Source: Kibdelosporangium philippinense (lineage in GTDB: Bacteria; Actinomycetota; Actinomycetes; Mycobacteriales; Pseudonocardiaceae). From it: a stretch of 64,000 bases of DNA. A model generated the notes under the pieces. That model ran no database searches, was not told the DNA's origin, and was given only the letters and a program-made list of their open reading frames with translations. Each line of letters begins with the position of its first letter. Position 1 is the stretch's first letter. Positions 50,578 to 57,954 of the stretch are shown here, piece after piece. The stretch lies in the NCBI RefSeq assembly GCF_021390435.2, contig NZ_JAJVCN010000003.1, positions 997,501-1,061,500 of the forward strand, written 5' to 3'. A program made the translations under genes and the position numbers.

Positions 50578-50979
50578 CTAGGCCGCCAAGTTCAGCTGCC
50601 ATGACACCCCGAAACGGTCGCTCACCCAGCCGAACTTCTTGCTGAACCCGTGGTCGCCGAGTTCCATCAGCGCCCGCCCACCCTCGGACAAAGCGGCATA
50701 GAGGCGATCGATCTCGGCCTCATCCGCACAGTCGACGAACAGCGACATCGACGGCGTGAACGTGAACGCGTGCGAAACCGCGCTGTCGATGCACATGTAC
50801 TGCTGTCCGGCGAGGGCGAAGACGGCCTGCACCACGCTGCCCTCCGCGCCCGGGCCTTCGGGACCGTACCGGCTGATCGACATGACCTCGGCGTTGTCGA
50901 AGAGCGAGAGGTAGAAGGTCATCGCTTCCTCTGCCTTGCCCTCGAACATCAGGAACGTGGTGATCTTCTGCCCAGCCAT
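50578..50979 (-). CDS. VOC family (PhnB-like) protein
   Basis: 133 aa, MAGQKITTFLMFEGKAEEAM. PhnB-type vicinal oxygen chelate fold: FYLSLFDNAEVMSISRYGPE, YMCIDSAVSHAFTFTPSMSL, FGWVSDRFGVSWQLNL, the last phrase being typical of the 3-demethylubiquinone methyltransferase-like group. Role unknown, often stress or antibiotic related. Divergent from an HxlR regulator at 51031, which may control it. Confidence 0.9.
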   Translation of the reverse strand: MAGQKITTFLMFEGKAEEAMTFYLSLFDNAEVMSISRYGPEGPGAEGSVVQAVFALAGQQYMCIDSAVSHAFTFTPSMSLFVDCADEAEIDRLYAALSEGGRALMELGDHGFSKKFGWVSDRFGVSWQLNLAA

Positions 50980-51030
50980 GCCAGCTCCAGTACTAGCTAC
51001 TTATATAAGCGGGCACTGTAACATGAGTGC

Positions 51031-51324
51031 ATGTTCCTTGCCGACTGTCCGGCTCGCCTCGCTTTCGACATCGTGGCCAACACCTGGAACGCCGTGGTGA
51101 TCTGGGCCCTGAAGGACGGCCCGCGCCGACACGGCGAGCTCCGCACGCAAATCGGCGGCATCAGCGCCAAAGTCCTCACCGAGACCCTCCGCCGACTCGA
51201 GGAGTACGGCCTGGTCACGCGCGGATACGAGCTCACCGAGCTTGGCAGGACCCTGCTCGGACCGATCGAGGCCATGGGCCAGTGGGCGCATGAATACGGC
51301 GAGCAGGTCGCGGCCGTAAGGTAA
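51031..51324 (+). CDS. HxlR family regulator
   Basis: 97 aa, MFLADCPARLAFDIVANTWN. The N-terminal CP-motif and DIVANTWNAVVIWALKDGPR, HGELRTQIGGISAKVLTETL, RRLEEYGLVTRGYELTELG make the HxlR winged helix; the Cys near the N-terminus can sense redox or electrophiles in this family. A TAACAT hexamer lies six bases before the ATG, so translation may be leaderless. The palindrome CTTATATAAG (51000-51009) between this gene and the VOC gene is a possible operator. Confidence 0.9.
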   Translation: MFLADCPARLAFDIVANTWNAVVIWALKDGPRRHGELRTQIGGISAKVLTETLRRLEEYGLVTRGYELTELGRTLLGPIEAMGQWAHEYGEQVAAVR

Positions 51325-51329
51325 GCGGC

Positions 51330-52064
51330 ATGCTTGGTTTCTCAACGCTCGGATGCCCTGGCCTGCCGTTGGCCGACGTTGCCCGGTTGGCCCGCAAGTA
51401 CGGCATCGGGTTGGTTGAGTTGCGGTGCGCCGCCGACGAACCGGTGCACGTCGGCCTGTCCAAGGCCGAAAAGGACGCGGCCCTCGTCGCCCTCGACGGC
51501 CTGGAGATCACGGCGCTGGCGTCGTACTACCGGCTTTGCGATGACGACGTTTCGATCCTTGCCGATCACGTCGAACTCGCGCATGACCTGCGGGCACCGG
51601 CGATCCGCATCTTCCCAGGCCGATCACCGGGGACTTCCGTGGAACTGGCCGCCGAGCGGCTCGCCAAGGCAGTCGAGATCGCCGAAGGCATCACACTGCT
51701 CGTCGAGACACACGACCTTTTGTTGCGAGGCAAAGAAATCGCAGCCGTCCTCGCTGAATCCGGCGCGAGCGGCGTCGGCGCGATCTGGGACGCCATGCAC
51801 ACCTGGCGCGCAGGCGAAACACCCGCCGAAGCCGCCGAAGCACTGCTGCCCTGGCTGCGCGAGCTTCAGTTGAAGGACGCGGCTTCGGCAACCGACCGCA
51901 GGCCCATGGTTCCAGGCACCGGTACCGTGCCGATCAAGGAAACCTTGGCCGCTGCCAAGGGTTTCACCGGTCCGATCGTGCTCGAACACGAGACCAAGTG
52001 GTACGCCGACGCGGCCCCGTTCGAAGAGTCGCTCGCTGCCTTCGTGAACCTTATGAGGCAGTAG
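51330..52064 (+). CDS. Sugar phosphate isomerase/epimerase-like TIM barrel
   Basis: 244 aa, MLGFSTLGCPGLPLADVARL. Xylose isomerase-like AP endonuclease-2 fold: VELRCAADEPVHVGL, ITALASYYRLCD, LRAPAIRIFPG, LLVETHD (metal Glu), VGAIWDAMHTWR (metal Asp/His), LQLKDAA, IVLEHETKWY. A sugar or polyol isomerase role is likely, substrate unknown. Starts 5 bp after the HxlR stop, so co-transcribed; overlaps the convergent flavin reductase by 14 bp. Confidence 0.85.
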   Translation: MLGFSTLGCPGLPLADVARLARKYGIGLVELRCAADEPVHVGLSKAEKDAALVALDGLEITALASYYRLCDDDVSILADHVELAHDLRAPAIRIFPGRSPGTSVELAAERLAKAVEIAEGITLLVETHDLLLRGKEIAAVLAESGASGVGAIWDAMHTWRAGETPAEAAEALLPWLRELQLKDAASATDRRPMVPGTGTVPIKETLAAAKGFTGPIVLEHETKWYADAAPFEESLAAFVNLMRQ

Positions 52065-52572
52065 CCAAGCCAGGGTTTTCGGCCAACGCACCGGCGAAAC
52101 GCCTGATGGCTGCGTCCAGTTCGGGCGACGGCGTCGACACGTCCGCATCAAGGACAAAGTGCCCAGGCACGACATCGGTCGCCCCACGGGCGGTCAGCAA
52201 CGGCCGCAACGCGTAGTCGATCGCGACCAGATGCCCTTGCGTACCACCGTTTGCCAGCGGTAACACCACTTTTCCGGCCAAGGCCGTTGTGCGGAGCAGA
52301 TTCAGCAACGACTGCACCAATCCGCTGTACGCGGCGCGGTAAACCGGGCTGGCGACGACTACTCCGTCCGCACGGTCGACCAGGTCCATCGCGTTACGGA
52401 TCGCGGGGTCGAGCAGGTCGGCGCTGAGCAATGCGACCGTTGGCAAGTCGCGTACGGACAGCTGATGCACTTCGTGGCCAAGGCTTTTCAGCACATCGGA
52501 GACGTGCCCGAGCAGTATCGCGGTCGGCGCTTCCGGCGAAGGGCTGCCCGACACGATCAGGATCGTGGCCAT
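52051..52572 (-). CDS. NADPH-dependent FMN reductase (SsuE family)
   Basis: 173 aa, MATILIVSGSPSPEAPTAIL. Flavodoxin-like fold with the phosphate loop SGSPSPEAPTA, ADGVVVASPVYRAAYSGLVQ, the SPVYxxxYSGxxK-type SsuE signature, LPLANGGTQGHLVAIDYALR. Gives reduced FMN to an alkanesulfonate monooxygenase-like partner; none is adjacent. Upstream lie 130 bp to rnpB. Confidence 0.9.
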   Translation of the reverse strand: MATILIVSGSPSPEAPTAILLGHVSDVLKSLGHEVHQLSVRDLPTVALLSADLLDPAIRNAMDLVDRADGVVVASPVYRAAYSGLVQSLLNLLRTTALAGKVVLPLANGGTQGHLVAIDYALRPLLTARGATDVVPGHFVLDADVSTPSPELDAAIRRFAGALAENPGLATAS

Positions 52573-52703
52573 GGCCGATCACATCCCGCATTGTCACTTG
52601 TGGACATCGTCGCTCCCGATCGGTGACCGACTGACGCCGCCGAGTAAATCCCGGTTGCCAATGCACGGGCAACCAGTTCCGTACCGTGAGATACGCTTTG
52701 TAC

Positions 52704-53095
52704 GCGGATGAGTTGGCAGGGCGACCGCGGCCCGTCGCGAGACGAGTCGAGGAAAGTCCGGACTCCACAGGGCAGGGTGGTTGCTAGCGGCAACCCGAGG
52801 TGACTCGCGGGACAGTGCCACAGAAAGCAGACCGCCTTGGCCACAGGCCGAGGTAAGGGTGAAACGGTGGTGTAAGAGACCACCAGCACCCCGGGTGACC
52901 GGGGTGGCTAGGTAAACCCCACCCGGAGCAAGGCCAAGAGGGCGCCTCACGGCGCCTGCGCAGGCGATCGAGGGCGGCCCGCCCGAGCCTGCGGGTAGGC
53001 CGCACGAGCCTGCCGGCGACGGCAGGCCAAGATGGATGGCCGCCACCTGGAGTTTCTCCAGGTACAGAATCCGGCTTACACGCCGACTCATCCGC
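52704..53095 (+). ncRNA. rnpB: RNase P RNA
   Basis: About 392 nt of bacterial A-type RNase P RNA, the ribozyme that trims the 5' ends of tRNAs. The ends pair (GCGGATGAGTTGGC with GCCGACTCATCCGC, helix P1). Conserved core blocks are clear: GAGGAAAGTCCGGACTCCAC (CR-I, about 52750), GGTGAAACGGTGG, AGAGACCACCAG and GACAGTGCCACAGAAA (CR-II/III region, about 52812), and ACAGAATCCGGCTTACA (CR-V, about 53064). Open frames across it on both strands are ignored. Confidence 0.97.
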
Positions 53096-53148
53096 CCGAT
53101 CCGCGCTGTGCGATTGTCCCAGCGTCGTTCGGGCGGACGCCTGTTTCT

Positions 53149-53170
53149 TCTGGGGGCCGAGCCCCCCAGA
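53149..53170 (+). terminator. Hairpin after rnpB
   Basis: TCTGGGGGC / GCCCCCCAGA around CGA, a strong GC hairpin 54 nt past the RNA's 3' end. No T run follows, so it may act as a barrier or Rho-assisted terminator. Confidence 0.5.
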
Positions 53171-53220
53171 CCCCCACGGTGCGTGCTCCTGCTGACCCAG
53201 CGCTGGGCACGTTGGGCTTG

Positions 53221-53328
53221 GACCAGCAAACGTTTCCGGCGATGGGCAGCTTGCACTTAGCGGACTTTGTGCGGCTCTCGGGGCGTTGACCAGCGAACCT
53301 TTCTGGCTATGGGCACCTTGCGCTTGGG
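53221..53328 (+). repeat. Imperfect tandem duplication downstream of rnpB
   Basis: Two units of about 41 bp, 67 bp apart: GACCAGCAAACGTTTCCGGC at 53221 and GACCAGCGAACCTTTCTGGC at 53288, both continuing with ATGGGCA(G/C)CTTGC. About 80% identical. No gene seen between 53096 and 53343. Confidence 0.6.
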
Positions 53329-53343
53329 CTGGCAATGCTGGCG

Positions 53344-53883
53344 CTATTCCGTTAGGTAGCGCTGGAGGGTTGGGCCTAGCCAGGTCACTACTGCTTCCGT
53401 GTCCATTGCCATTACTGGCGGGAATTCCAGGATGTAGCGGCACAGGGCGAAGCCCAGGACCTGGGATGCGACCAGGCCTGCTCGGGTTGGGATGTTGTCG
53501 AGGTTGATGGCGGCGAACGCTGTGCCTAGTTGGGTGGCGCAGATGGAGCGCATGCGTTCGGCGGCGGCTGGGTTGGTTACGCCTGCTCTGAGCAGGGCCA
53601 TCATTGTTTCTTCGTCTTGCCAGCGGGCCAGGACGTGACGGGCGAGGGTCGCGCCGATCTCGGTGCGTGGGATTGCCGTCAGGTCTGGGATGCGTAGGTC
53701 GAACTCGGCTGCTGTGGCGAAGAGTTTTTCTTTGTTGCCGTAGTAGCGCATGACCATCGCTGGGTCGATGCCCGCGTCCGCCGCTATCGCGCGGATGGTC
53801 GCGCGTTCGTAGCCGTCTGCGGCGAAGCGTTCGCGGGCGGCTTTGAGGATCGCCTCCCTGGTCGCGTCGGATCTCCGGGCCAT
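53344..53883 (-). CDS. TetR family regulator
   Basis: 179 aa from ATG 53883 (MARRSDATREAILKAARERF). N-terminal TetR HTH: YERATIRAIAADAGIDPAMV, MRYYGNKEKLFATAAEF. The C-terminal domain fits the TetR_C_17-like group. Divergent from an FAD monooxygenase gene, with two related palindromes between the starts; the start codon itself lies within the first operator, which implies autoregulation. Lower GC third-position choice near the 3' end (many GTT, GCT) sets it slightly apart from its neighbours. Confidence 0.93.
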   Translation of the reverse strand: MARRSDATREAILKAARERFAADGYERATIRAIAADAGIDPAMVMRYYGNKEKLFATAAEFDLRIPDLTAIPRTEIGATLARHVLARWQDEETMMALLRAGVTNPAAAERMRSICATQLGTAFAAINLDNIPTRAGLVASQVLGFALCRYILEFPPVMAMDTEAVVTWLGPTLQRYLTE

Positions 53884-53915
53884 GTCAACAAGTGTAGGCC
53901 AACACTTGTTGACAT
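53882..53915. promoter_or_regulatory. TetR operator O1
   Basis: Perfect 14-bp arms ATGTCAACAAGTGT / ACACTTGTTGACAT with a 6-bp spacer, overlapping the TetR start codon. Confidence 0.8.
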
Positions 53916-53942
53916 GCACTCCGCGTCGGGGTTACCGTCGAA

Positions 53943-53959
53943 TTCAACAAGCGTTGACA
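53943..53959. promoter_or_regulatory. TetR operator O2
   Basis: TTCAACAAGCGTTGACA, sharing the half-sites TCAACAAG and GTTGACA with O1; 13 bp before the monooxygenase start and next to its ribosome site (AAGGAGG). Binding there would block the divergent gene. Confidence 0.65.
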
Positions 53960-53971
53960 AAAGGAGGAGAG

Positions 53972-55309
53972 ATGGACGTCATCATCGTTGGTGCAGGTCC
54001 AACAGGTTTGATGCTCGCCGGCGACCTCGCGCAGGCAGGCATCGAAGTCACCATTCTGGAGCGGCGGCCCTCGACCGAGGCGAACACGACACGGGCTTTC
54101 GGCGTGCACGCGCGGACCATGGAACAGCTCGACATCCGCGGGCTAGCCGACAAGCTGCCTGGCCAGAAGGTGAGCAGCGTGCGGCTGTTCGCCAGGGCGC
54201 GGATCGATCTGAGCACGTTGCCGACCAAGTTCAACTATCTGCTGGTCACCCCGCAGTACGAGGTCGAGAAACTCCTGCGGGACCGTGCCGAACGGCTCGG
54301 CGTCAAGATCCAGTACGGCGAGGAGGTCGTCGACCTCCTGCAACACCCGGACACGGTGAGCGTCAAGACCACCAGCACGACGTGGGAGGCCAAGTACGTC
54401 GTCGGCACCGATGGTGTCCACAGCAAGGTTCGCGACCTCGTCGGCCTGCCATTTCCTGGGAAGTCCGTGCTGAAGTCGATCATGTTGGCGGATGTCCGGC
54501 TGGACACGCCGACACCGGAGGCCGTCACCGTCAACGCCGTCGGCGACGGGTTCGCGTTCGTCGCACCCTTTGGCGACGGCTGGTACCGGGTTTTCGCCTG
54601 GGACCGGGACAATCAGGTCAATGACAAGGCGCCACTGGACTTCGACGAGATCCGGAACGTCACCAAGCGGGCGCTCGGCACCGACATGGGCATGCACGAC
54701 CCGCGGTGGATGTCCCGATTCCACAGTGACGAACGGCAAGTGCCCACGTACCGGAAGGGTCGCGTATTCCTCGCTGGCGACGCGGCACACTGCCACTCAC
54801 CCGCGGGCGGCCAGGGCATGAACACGGGCATTCAGGACGCCGCGAACCTCGGCTGGAAGCTCGCCGCTGTCCTCAATGGTCAGGCGGATGGCGAACTCCT
54901 TGACACATATCAGGAAGAGCGCCATCCAGTCGGCAAGGCCGTGCTTCGCAGCAGCGGCACCATCATCCGGCTCGCGATGGTCCGGTCCCGAATCGGTCAG
55001 CGGGTCCGCAATCTGATCTGCGGTTTCCTGCTCGGCAAAGCCAAAATCAGCAGGAAGGCCGCTGGCCAGATCTCCGCCATCGACTTCCACTACGGCGCAA
55101 CGAAACGCGCACCGGACATCGAGCTGGAAACCGGCAGGCTGTTCGAGGCCTTGCGGGGCGGGCATTTCGTGCTCATCTCGAACGAACCCCATGACACCCC
55201 GGACTTCGTCACGACGGTCAAACCCGAGACCCCGGTGGCCGAACCGATCCTGGTCCGCCCAGACGGATATGCCCAGGTCAACCCTCGTGAGTGGTTAGCA
55301 GCGTTCTAA
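53972..55309 (+). CDS. FAD-dependent aromatic monooxygenase (PheA/TfdB/Rox-like)
   Basis: 445 aa from ATG 53972, which has AAGGAGG seven bases upstream. FAD site GAGPTGLMLAGDLAQAGIEV, the second FAD/NADPH motif VVGTDGVHSKVRDLVG and GRVFLAGDAAHCHSPAGGQG MNTGIQDAANLGWKL. The group includes phenol hydroxylases, rifampicin monooxygenase Rox and polyketide-tailoring enzymes. Substrate is a hydroxylated aromatic compound, probably one sensed by the TetR repressor. The C-terminus is short: after LVRPDGY the last residues NPREWLAAF and the stop come from the hairpin repeat at 55285, so the native tail may be lost. Confidence 0.9.
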   Translation: MDVIIVGAGPTGLMLAGDLAQAGIEVTILERRPSTEANTTRAFGVHARTMEQLDIRGLADKLPGQKVSSVRLFARARIDLSTLPTKFNYLLVTPQYEVEKLLRDRAERLGVKIQYGEEVVDLLQHPDTVSVKTTSTTWEAKYVVGTDGVHSKVRDLVGLPFPGKSVLKSIMLADVRLDTPTPEAVTVNAVGDGFAFVAPFGDGWYRVFAWDRDNQVNDKAPLDFDEIRNVTKRALGTDMGMHDPRWMSRFHSDERQVPTYRKGRVFLAGDAAHCHSPAGGQGMNTGIQDAANLGWKLAAVLNGQADGELLDTYQEERHPVGKAVLRSSGTIIRLAMVRSRIGQRVRNLICGFLLGKAKISRKAAGQISAIDFHYGATKRAPDIELETGRLFEALRGGHFVLISNEPHDTPDFVTTVKPETPVAEPILVRPDGYAQVNPREWLAAF

Positions 55310-55328
55310 CCCTGCTAACCACTCACGA
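55285..55328. repeat. Dispersed hairpin repeat, copy C (inverted)
   Basis: Arms TCGTGAGTGGTTAGCAG / CTGCTAACCACTCACGA with loop CGTTCTAACC, the complement of the loop in copies A and B. The four inner stem pairs differ from the other copies but still pair. It supplies the stop of the monooxygenase gene (TAA) and of the convergent RNase H gene (TGA). Confidence 0.9.
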
Positions 55329-56396
55329 CAAACCTTGGTAATGCGAGATATCGTTGACCAGACGCACGGACGCGTTCCCGTCGGGGTAAAACTCCACAAT
55401 CGACAGGGATGCCAAGTCAAGGTGCAGCCGGAACAGCAAGGACGGTCCGGCGTCCAAACCCAGACGTAGCAACGATTTGATCGGCGTGACGTGACTGACC
55501 ACGATCACCGTCTCGCCACCGTGTTGCTCGACCAGTGAGTCGCGGACCTTACGGACCCGGCGATGGACCTCGTCGAAACTCTCGCCGCTAGGTGCCTGGA
55601 CTGACGAGTCCTGAATCCACCGGCCGTGCAGTTCGGGATCACGCTCGGCCGCTTCGGCGAACGTCAACCCTTCCCATGTCCCGAAATCCGTCTCTGTCAG
55701 ACCATTGTGGACAGTCACAGTGCCACCGGTCGCGTCGGCGACGGCCTGCGCGGTCTGCTTTGCCCGGCCCAGTGGCGAGGAAATGATCGGCGTCGACGAG
55801 TCCACAATGCTCATTGACGCAAGCCTGGTTGCCGCACCAAGCGCTTGCTTCTCCCCCAGTGGCGTCAGCGGAGCCTCACCGCGCCCGGAATACCTGCGCT
55901 CAACCGAAAGCGGCGTTTGCCCGTGCCGCAGCAGGAGGATCCGCGTCGGCGTTCCCTGCGCGCCGGTCCACTTGGCCGGTGTGGATGTGTGTGCGGCTTG
56001 GGCATCCATCGCCTCGTTGGCGAGCCGGTCGGCTTCTTTGTTGCGCTCACGGGGAATCCACTCGAACGTCACCCGGGAGAATTTGCCGACCAGCTCACGT
56101 GCCTGCGCTGCCAACGGTTGCAGCGCCGGGTGCTTGATCTTCCAGCGGCCGGACATCTGCTCGACCACGAGTTTGGAGTCCATCCGGACCTCGACCTCGT
56201 CGGCCGCCAGCGACGCGGCCGCTTGCAGACCCGCGATCAGCCCGCCGTACTCGGCGACGTTGTTGGTGGCAACACCGATTCCCTCGGACCGTTCTGCCAA
56301 CAACTCGCCATTCGAGGCATCACGGACCACCGCGCCATACCCGGCGGGACCGGGGTTGCCCCTGGACCCGCCATCGGCCTCGACAACAACCTTCAC
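55323..56396 (-). CDS. Bifunctional RNase HI / acid phosphatase
   Basis: 357 aa from GTG 56396 (VKVVVEADGGSRGNPGPAGY), overlapping the upstream stop as GTGA. N-terminal RNase HI (1-135) with Asp in EADGGSRGNPGPAGYGA, Glu in NVAEYGGLIAGL, Asp in EVRMDSKLVVEQM and a late Asp. C-terminal histidine phosphatase (about 150-357): LLLRHGQTPLSVERRYSGRG, ETDFGTWEGLTFAE, VVSHVTPIKSLLR. Same fusion as M. tuberculosis Rv2228c, where the phosphatase dephosphorylates alpha-ribazole phosphate. The last stop lies in the hairpin repeat. Confidence 0.95.
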   Translation of the reverse strand: MKVVVEADGGSRGNPGPAGYGAVVRDASNGELLAERSEGIGVATNNVAEYGGLIAGLQAAASLAADEVEVRMDSKLVVEQMSGRWKIKHPALQPLAAQARELVGKFSRVTFEWIPRERNKEADRLANEAMDAQAAHTSTPAKWTGAQGTPTRILLLRHGQTPLSVERRYSGRGEAPLTPLGEKQALGAATRLASMSIVDSSTPIISSPLGRAKQTAQAVADATGGTVTVHNGLTETDFGTWEGLTFAEAAERDPELHGRWIQDSSVQAPSGESFDEVHRRVRKVRDSLVEQHGGETVIVVSHVTPIKSLLRLGLDAGPSLLFRLHLDLASLSIVEFYPDGNASVRLVNDISHYQGLS

Positions 56397-57130
56397 AGGC
56401 CAGACTCCGCCGTACGGATCAGGATCGCGCCGCACTCCTCACAGCGCACGACCTCGTCCGCTGGCGCGGCCTTGATCTGCGAAATCACCACGCGGTCCAG
56501 CTCAAGGCGGCACGCGCCGCAGCGCCGTGACCGCAGCAGCGCCGCACCGGTGCCTTTGTGCTCACGGACCCGGTTGTACAGCGCCAGCAACGGCTCAGGG
56601 AACGCGGGCAGCATGGCCTTGCGGGTCGCGTTGGCCTTGGCTTCCTGGCTCTCGATGTCGGCCATCGCCTCGTCTCGACGGGCGCTCGCGTCGCTCACCG
56701 CGGCCTCGGCTTTGGCGAGCTCGGCTTCGGCGTGCTGGCCGTCCATCTCCAGCGCCTCGCGCCGCTCCATCAGCTCGAGCAAGTCGTCTTCCAGCGCCGC
56801 CTGCCTGCGGTGCAGGGTGTCGATCTCGTGCTCGAGGTCGGTCATCTGCTTGGCCGCGACCGTGCCGGACTGCAGCAGCTTGTCGTCCCGCTCGACCCTG
56901 GCGCGGACCTGGTCGATCTCCTTCTCCTGCCGTTTGACCTCCCGGTCGAGGTCATCGAGCTGGGTGGCCACCGCGACCTGCGCGTCCCGCTTGGCCCGTG
57001 CGGTCTTCTCGGCCTCGGTGATCTCGGCGATCTCCGGCAGCGTGCGCCTGCGGTGCTCGAGGCGGGCAAGCTCGCCGTCGACCTCGGCGAGGTCCAACAG
57101 TCGCCGCTGCACGGCTGGATCGGCTTTCAA
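56393..57130 (-). CDS. C4-type zinc ribbon coiled-coil protein (Rv2229c-like)
   Basis: 245 aa, TTG start at 57130 overlapping the Nif3 stop (TTGA). A long coiled coil (about 10-175) of heptad character (RLLDLAEVDGELARLEHRRR and ALEDDLLELMERREALEMDG) followed by a zinc ribbon: RRCGACRLELD and VVRCEECGAILIR, two CxxC pairs. The family includes Rv2229c and Chlamydia CT398. It has structural-adaptor features; exact role unknown. Confidence 0.92.
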   Translation of the reverse strand: MKADPAVQRRLLDLAEVDGELARLEHRRRTLPEIAEITEAEKTARAKRDAQVAVATQLDDLDREVKRQEKEIDQVRARVERDDKLLQSGTVAAKQMTDLEHEIDTLHRRQAALEDDLLELMERREALEMDGQHAEAELAKAEAAVSDASARRDEAMADIESQEAKANATRKAMLPAFPEPLLALYNRVREHKGTGAALLRSRRCGACRLELDRVVISQIKAAPADEVVRCEECGAILIRTAESGL

Positions 57131-57954
57131 CGTGCGGTCCTCCCCGTCTTGGCCGCCCGGAGGGTCCAGGGATCGGTGCGGCGGATCGATGTGTGAGTCT
57201 CGACGTTACCCCCGAAGGCGGCACGCACGACGCCCGCCGCCTGGTCGCACCACGGCCACTCGCTGGCCCAGTGCGAGACGTCGACGAGCGCCGGTGCGTC
57301 CAGCGCCGAGTCGATGTGTTCACCGCTCACATGGTGCCGCAGGTCGGCGGTGACGTACGCGTCCACGCCAGCGGCCGCGGCCTGCGCGAGCAGCGAGTCA
57401 CCGGACCCGCCACAGACCGCGACAGTCCTAATCGGACGCTTCGGGTCACCTGCCGCGCGTACGCCCCAAGCGGTCTCCGGCAACGCGTCGGCGACGCGCT
57501 GGACGAACGTCTCCAGCGGCTCAGGTTCCGGCAGTTCGCCGATGCGGCCGAGGCCGAGCGGCGGCTCCTTCGGGCTCAGCGGCGCGAGCACGGTCAGCCC
57601 GATTGCTTCGGCGAGCGCGTCGGAAACACCGGGAGACGCGGAGTCCGCATTGGTGTGGGCGCAGTACAAGGCGATCCCGGCGCGGATCAGCTTGTGCACG
57701 AGGCTGCCCTTCGGCGTGTTCGCCGGTACGCCGTGCACACCGCGTAGCAGCAACGGGTGATGCGCCACGATCATCTCGGCGCCGAGCGCCATCGCCTCGT
57801 CCACAGTGGACTCGGTTGAGTCGACGCAGAACAGCACGCGCCGGACATCGTCGACCGGATCGCCGCAGACCAGGCCGATCGCATCCCACGATTCAGCCAG
57901 TTCAGGCGGGTACGCGGCCTCAAGCGCGGCAACGACTCGGCCAACTGTGGTCAC
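57127..57954 (-). CDS. Nif3-like dinuclear metal protein (GTP cyclohydrolase I type 2)
   Basis: 275 aa from GTG 57954. Nif3 family: ESWDAIGLVCGDPVDDVRRV, EMIVAHHPLLLRGVHGVPAN (His-His metal ligands), YCAHTNADS, VAVCGGSGDSLLAQAAAAGV and VDVSHWASEWPW. It lacks the large PII-like insertion found in some homologues. Equivalent to Rv2230c. Starts in GTGA overlap with cobC. Confidence 0.94.
   Translation of the reverse strand: MTTVGRVVAALEAAYPPELAESWDAIGLVCGDPVDDVRRVLFCVDSTESTVDEAMALGAEMIVAHHPLLLRGVHGVPANTPKGSLVHKLIRAGIALYCAHTNADSASPGVSDALAEAIGLTVLAPLSPKEPPLGLGRIGELPEPEPLETFVQRVADALPETAWGVRAAGDPKRPIRTVAVCGGSGDSLLAQAAAAGVDAYVTADLRHHVSGEHIDSALDAPALVDVSHWASEWPWCDQAAGVVRAAFGGNVETHTSIRRTDPWTLRAAKTGRTAR

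Noticed and set aside
52594..53443. Several open frames of 80-220 codons across 52.6-53.4 kb
   Set aside because: They overlie rnpB, whose conserved blocks and P1 pairing are clear.
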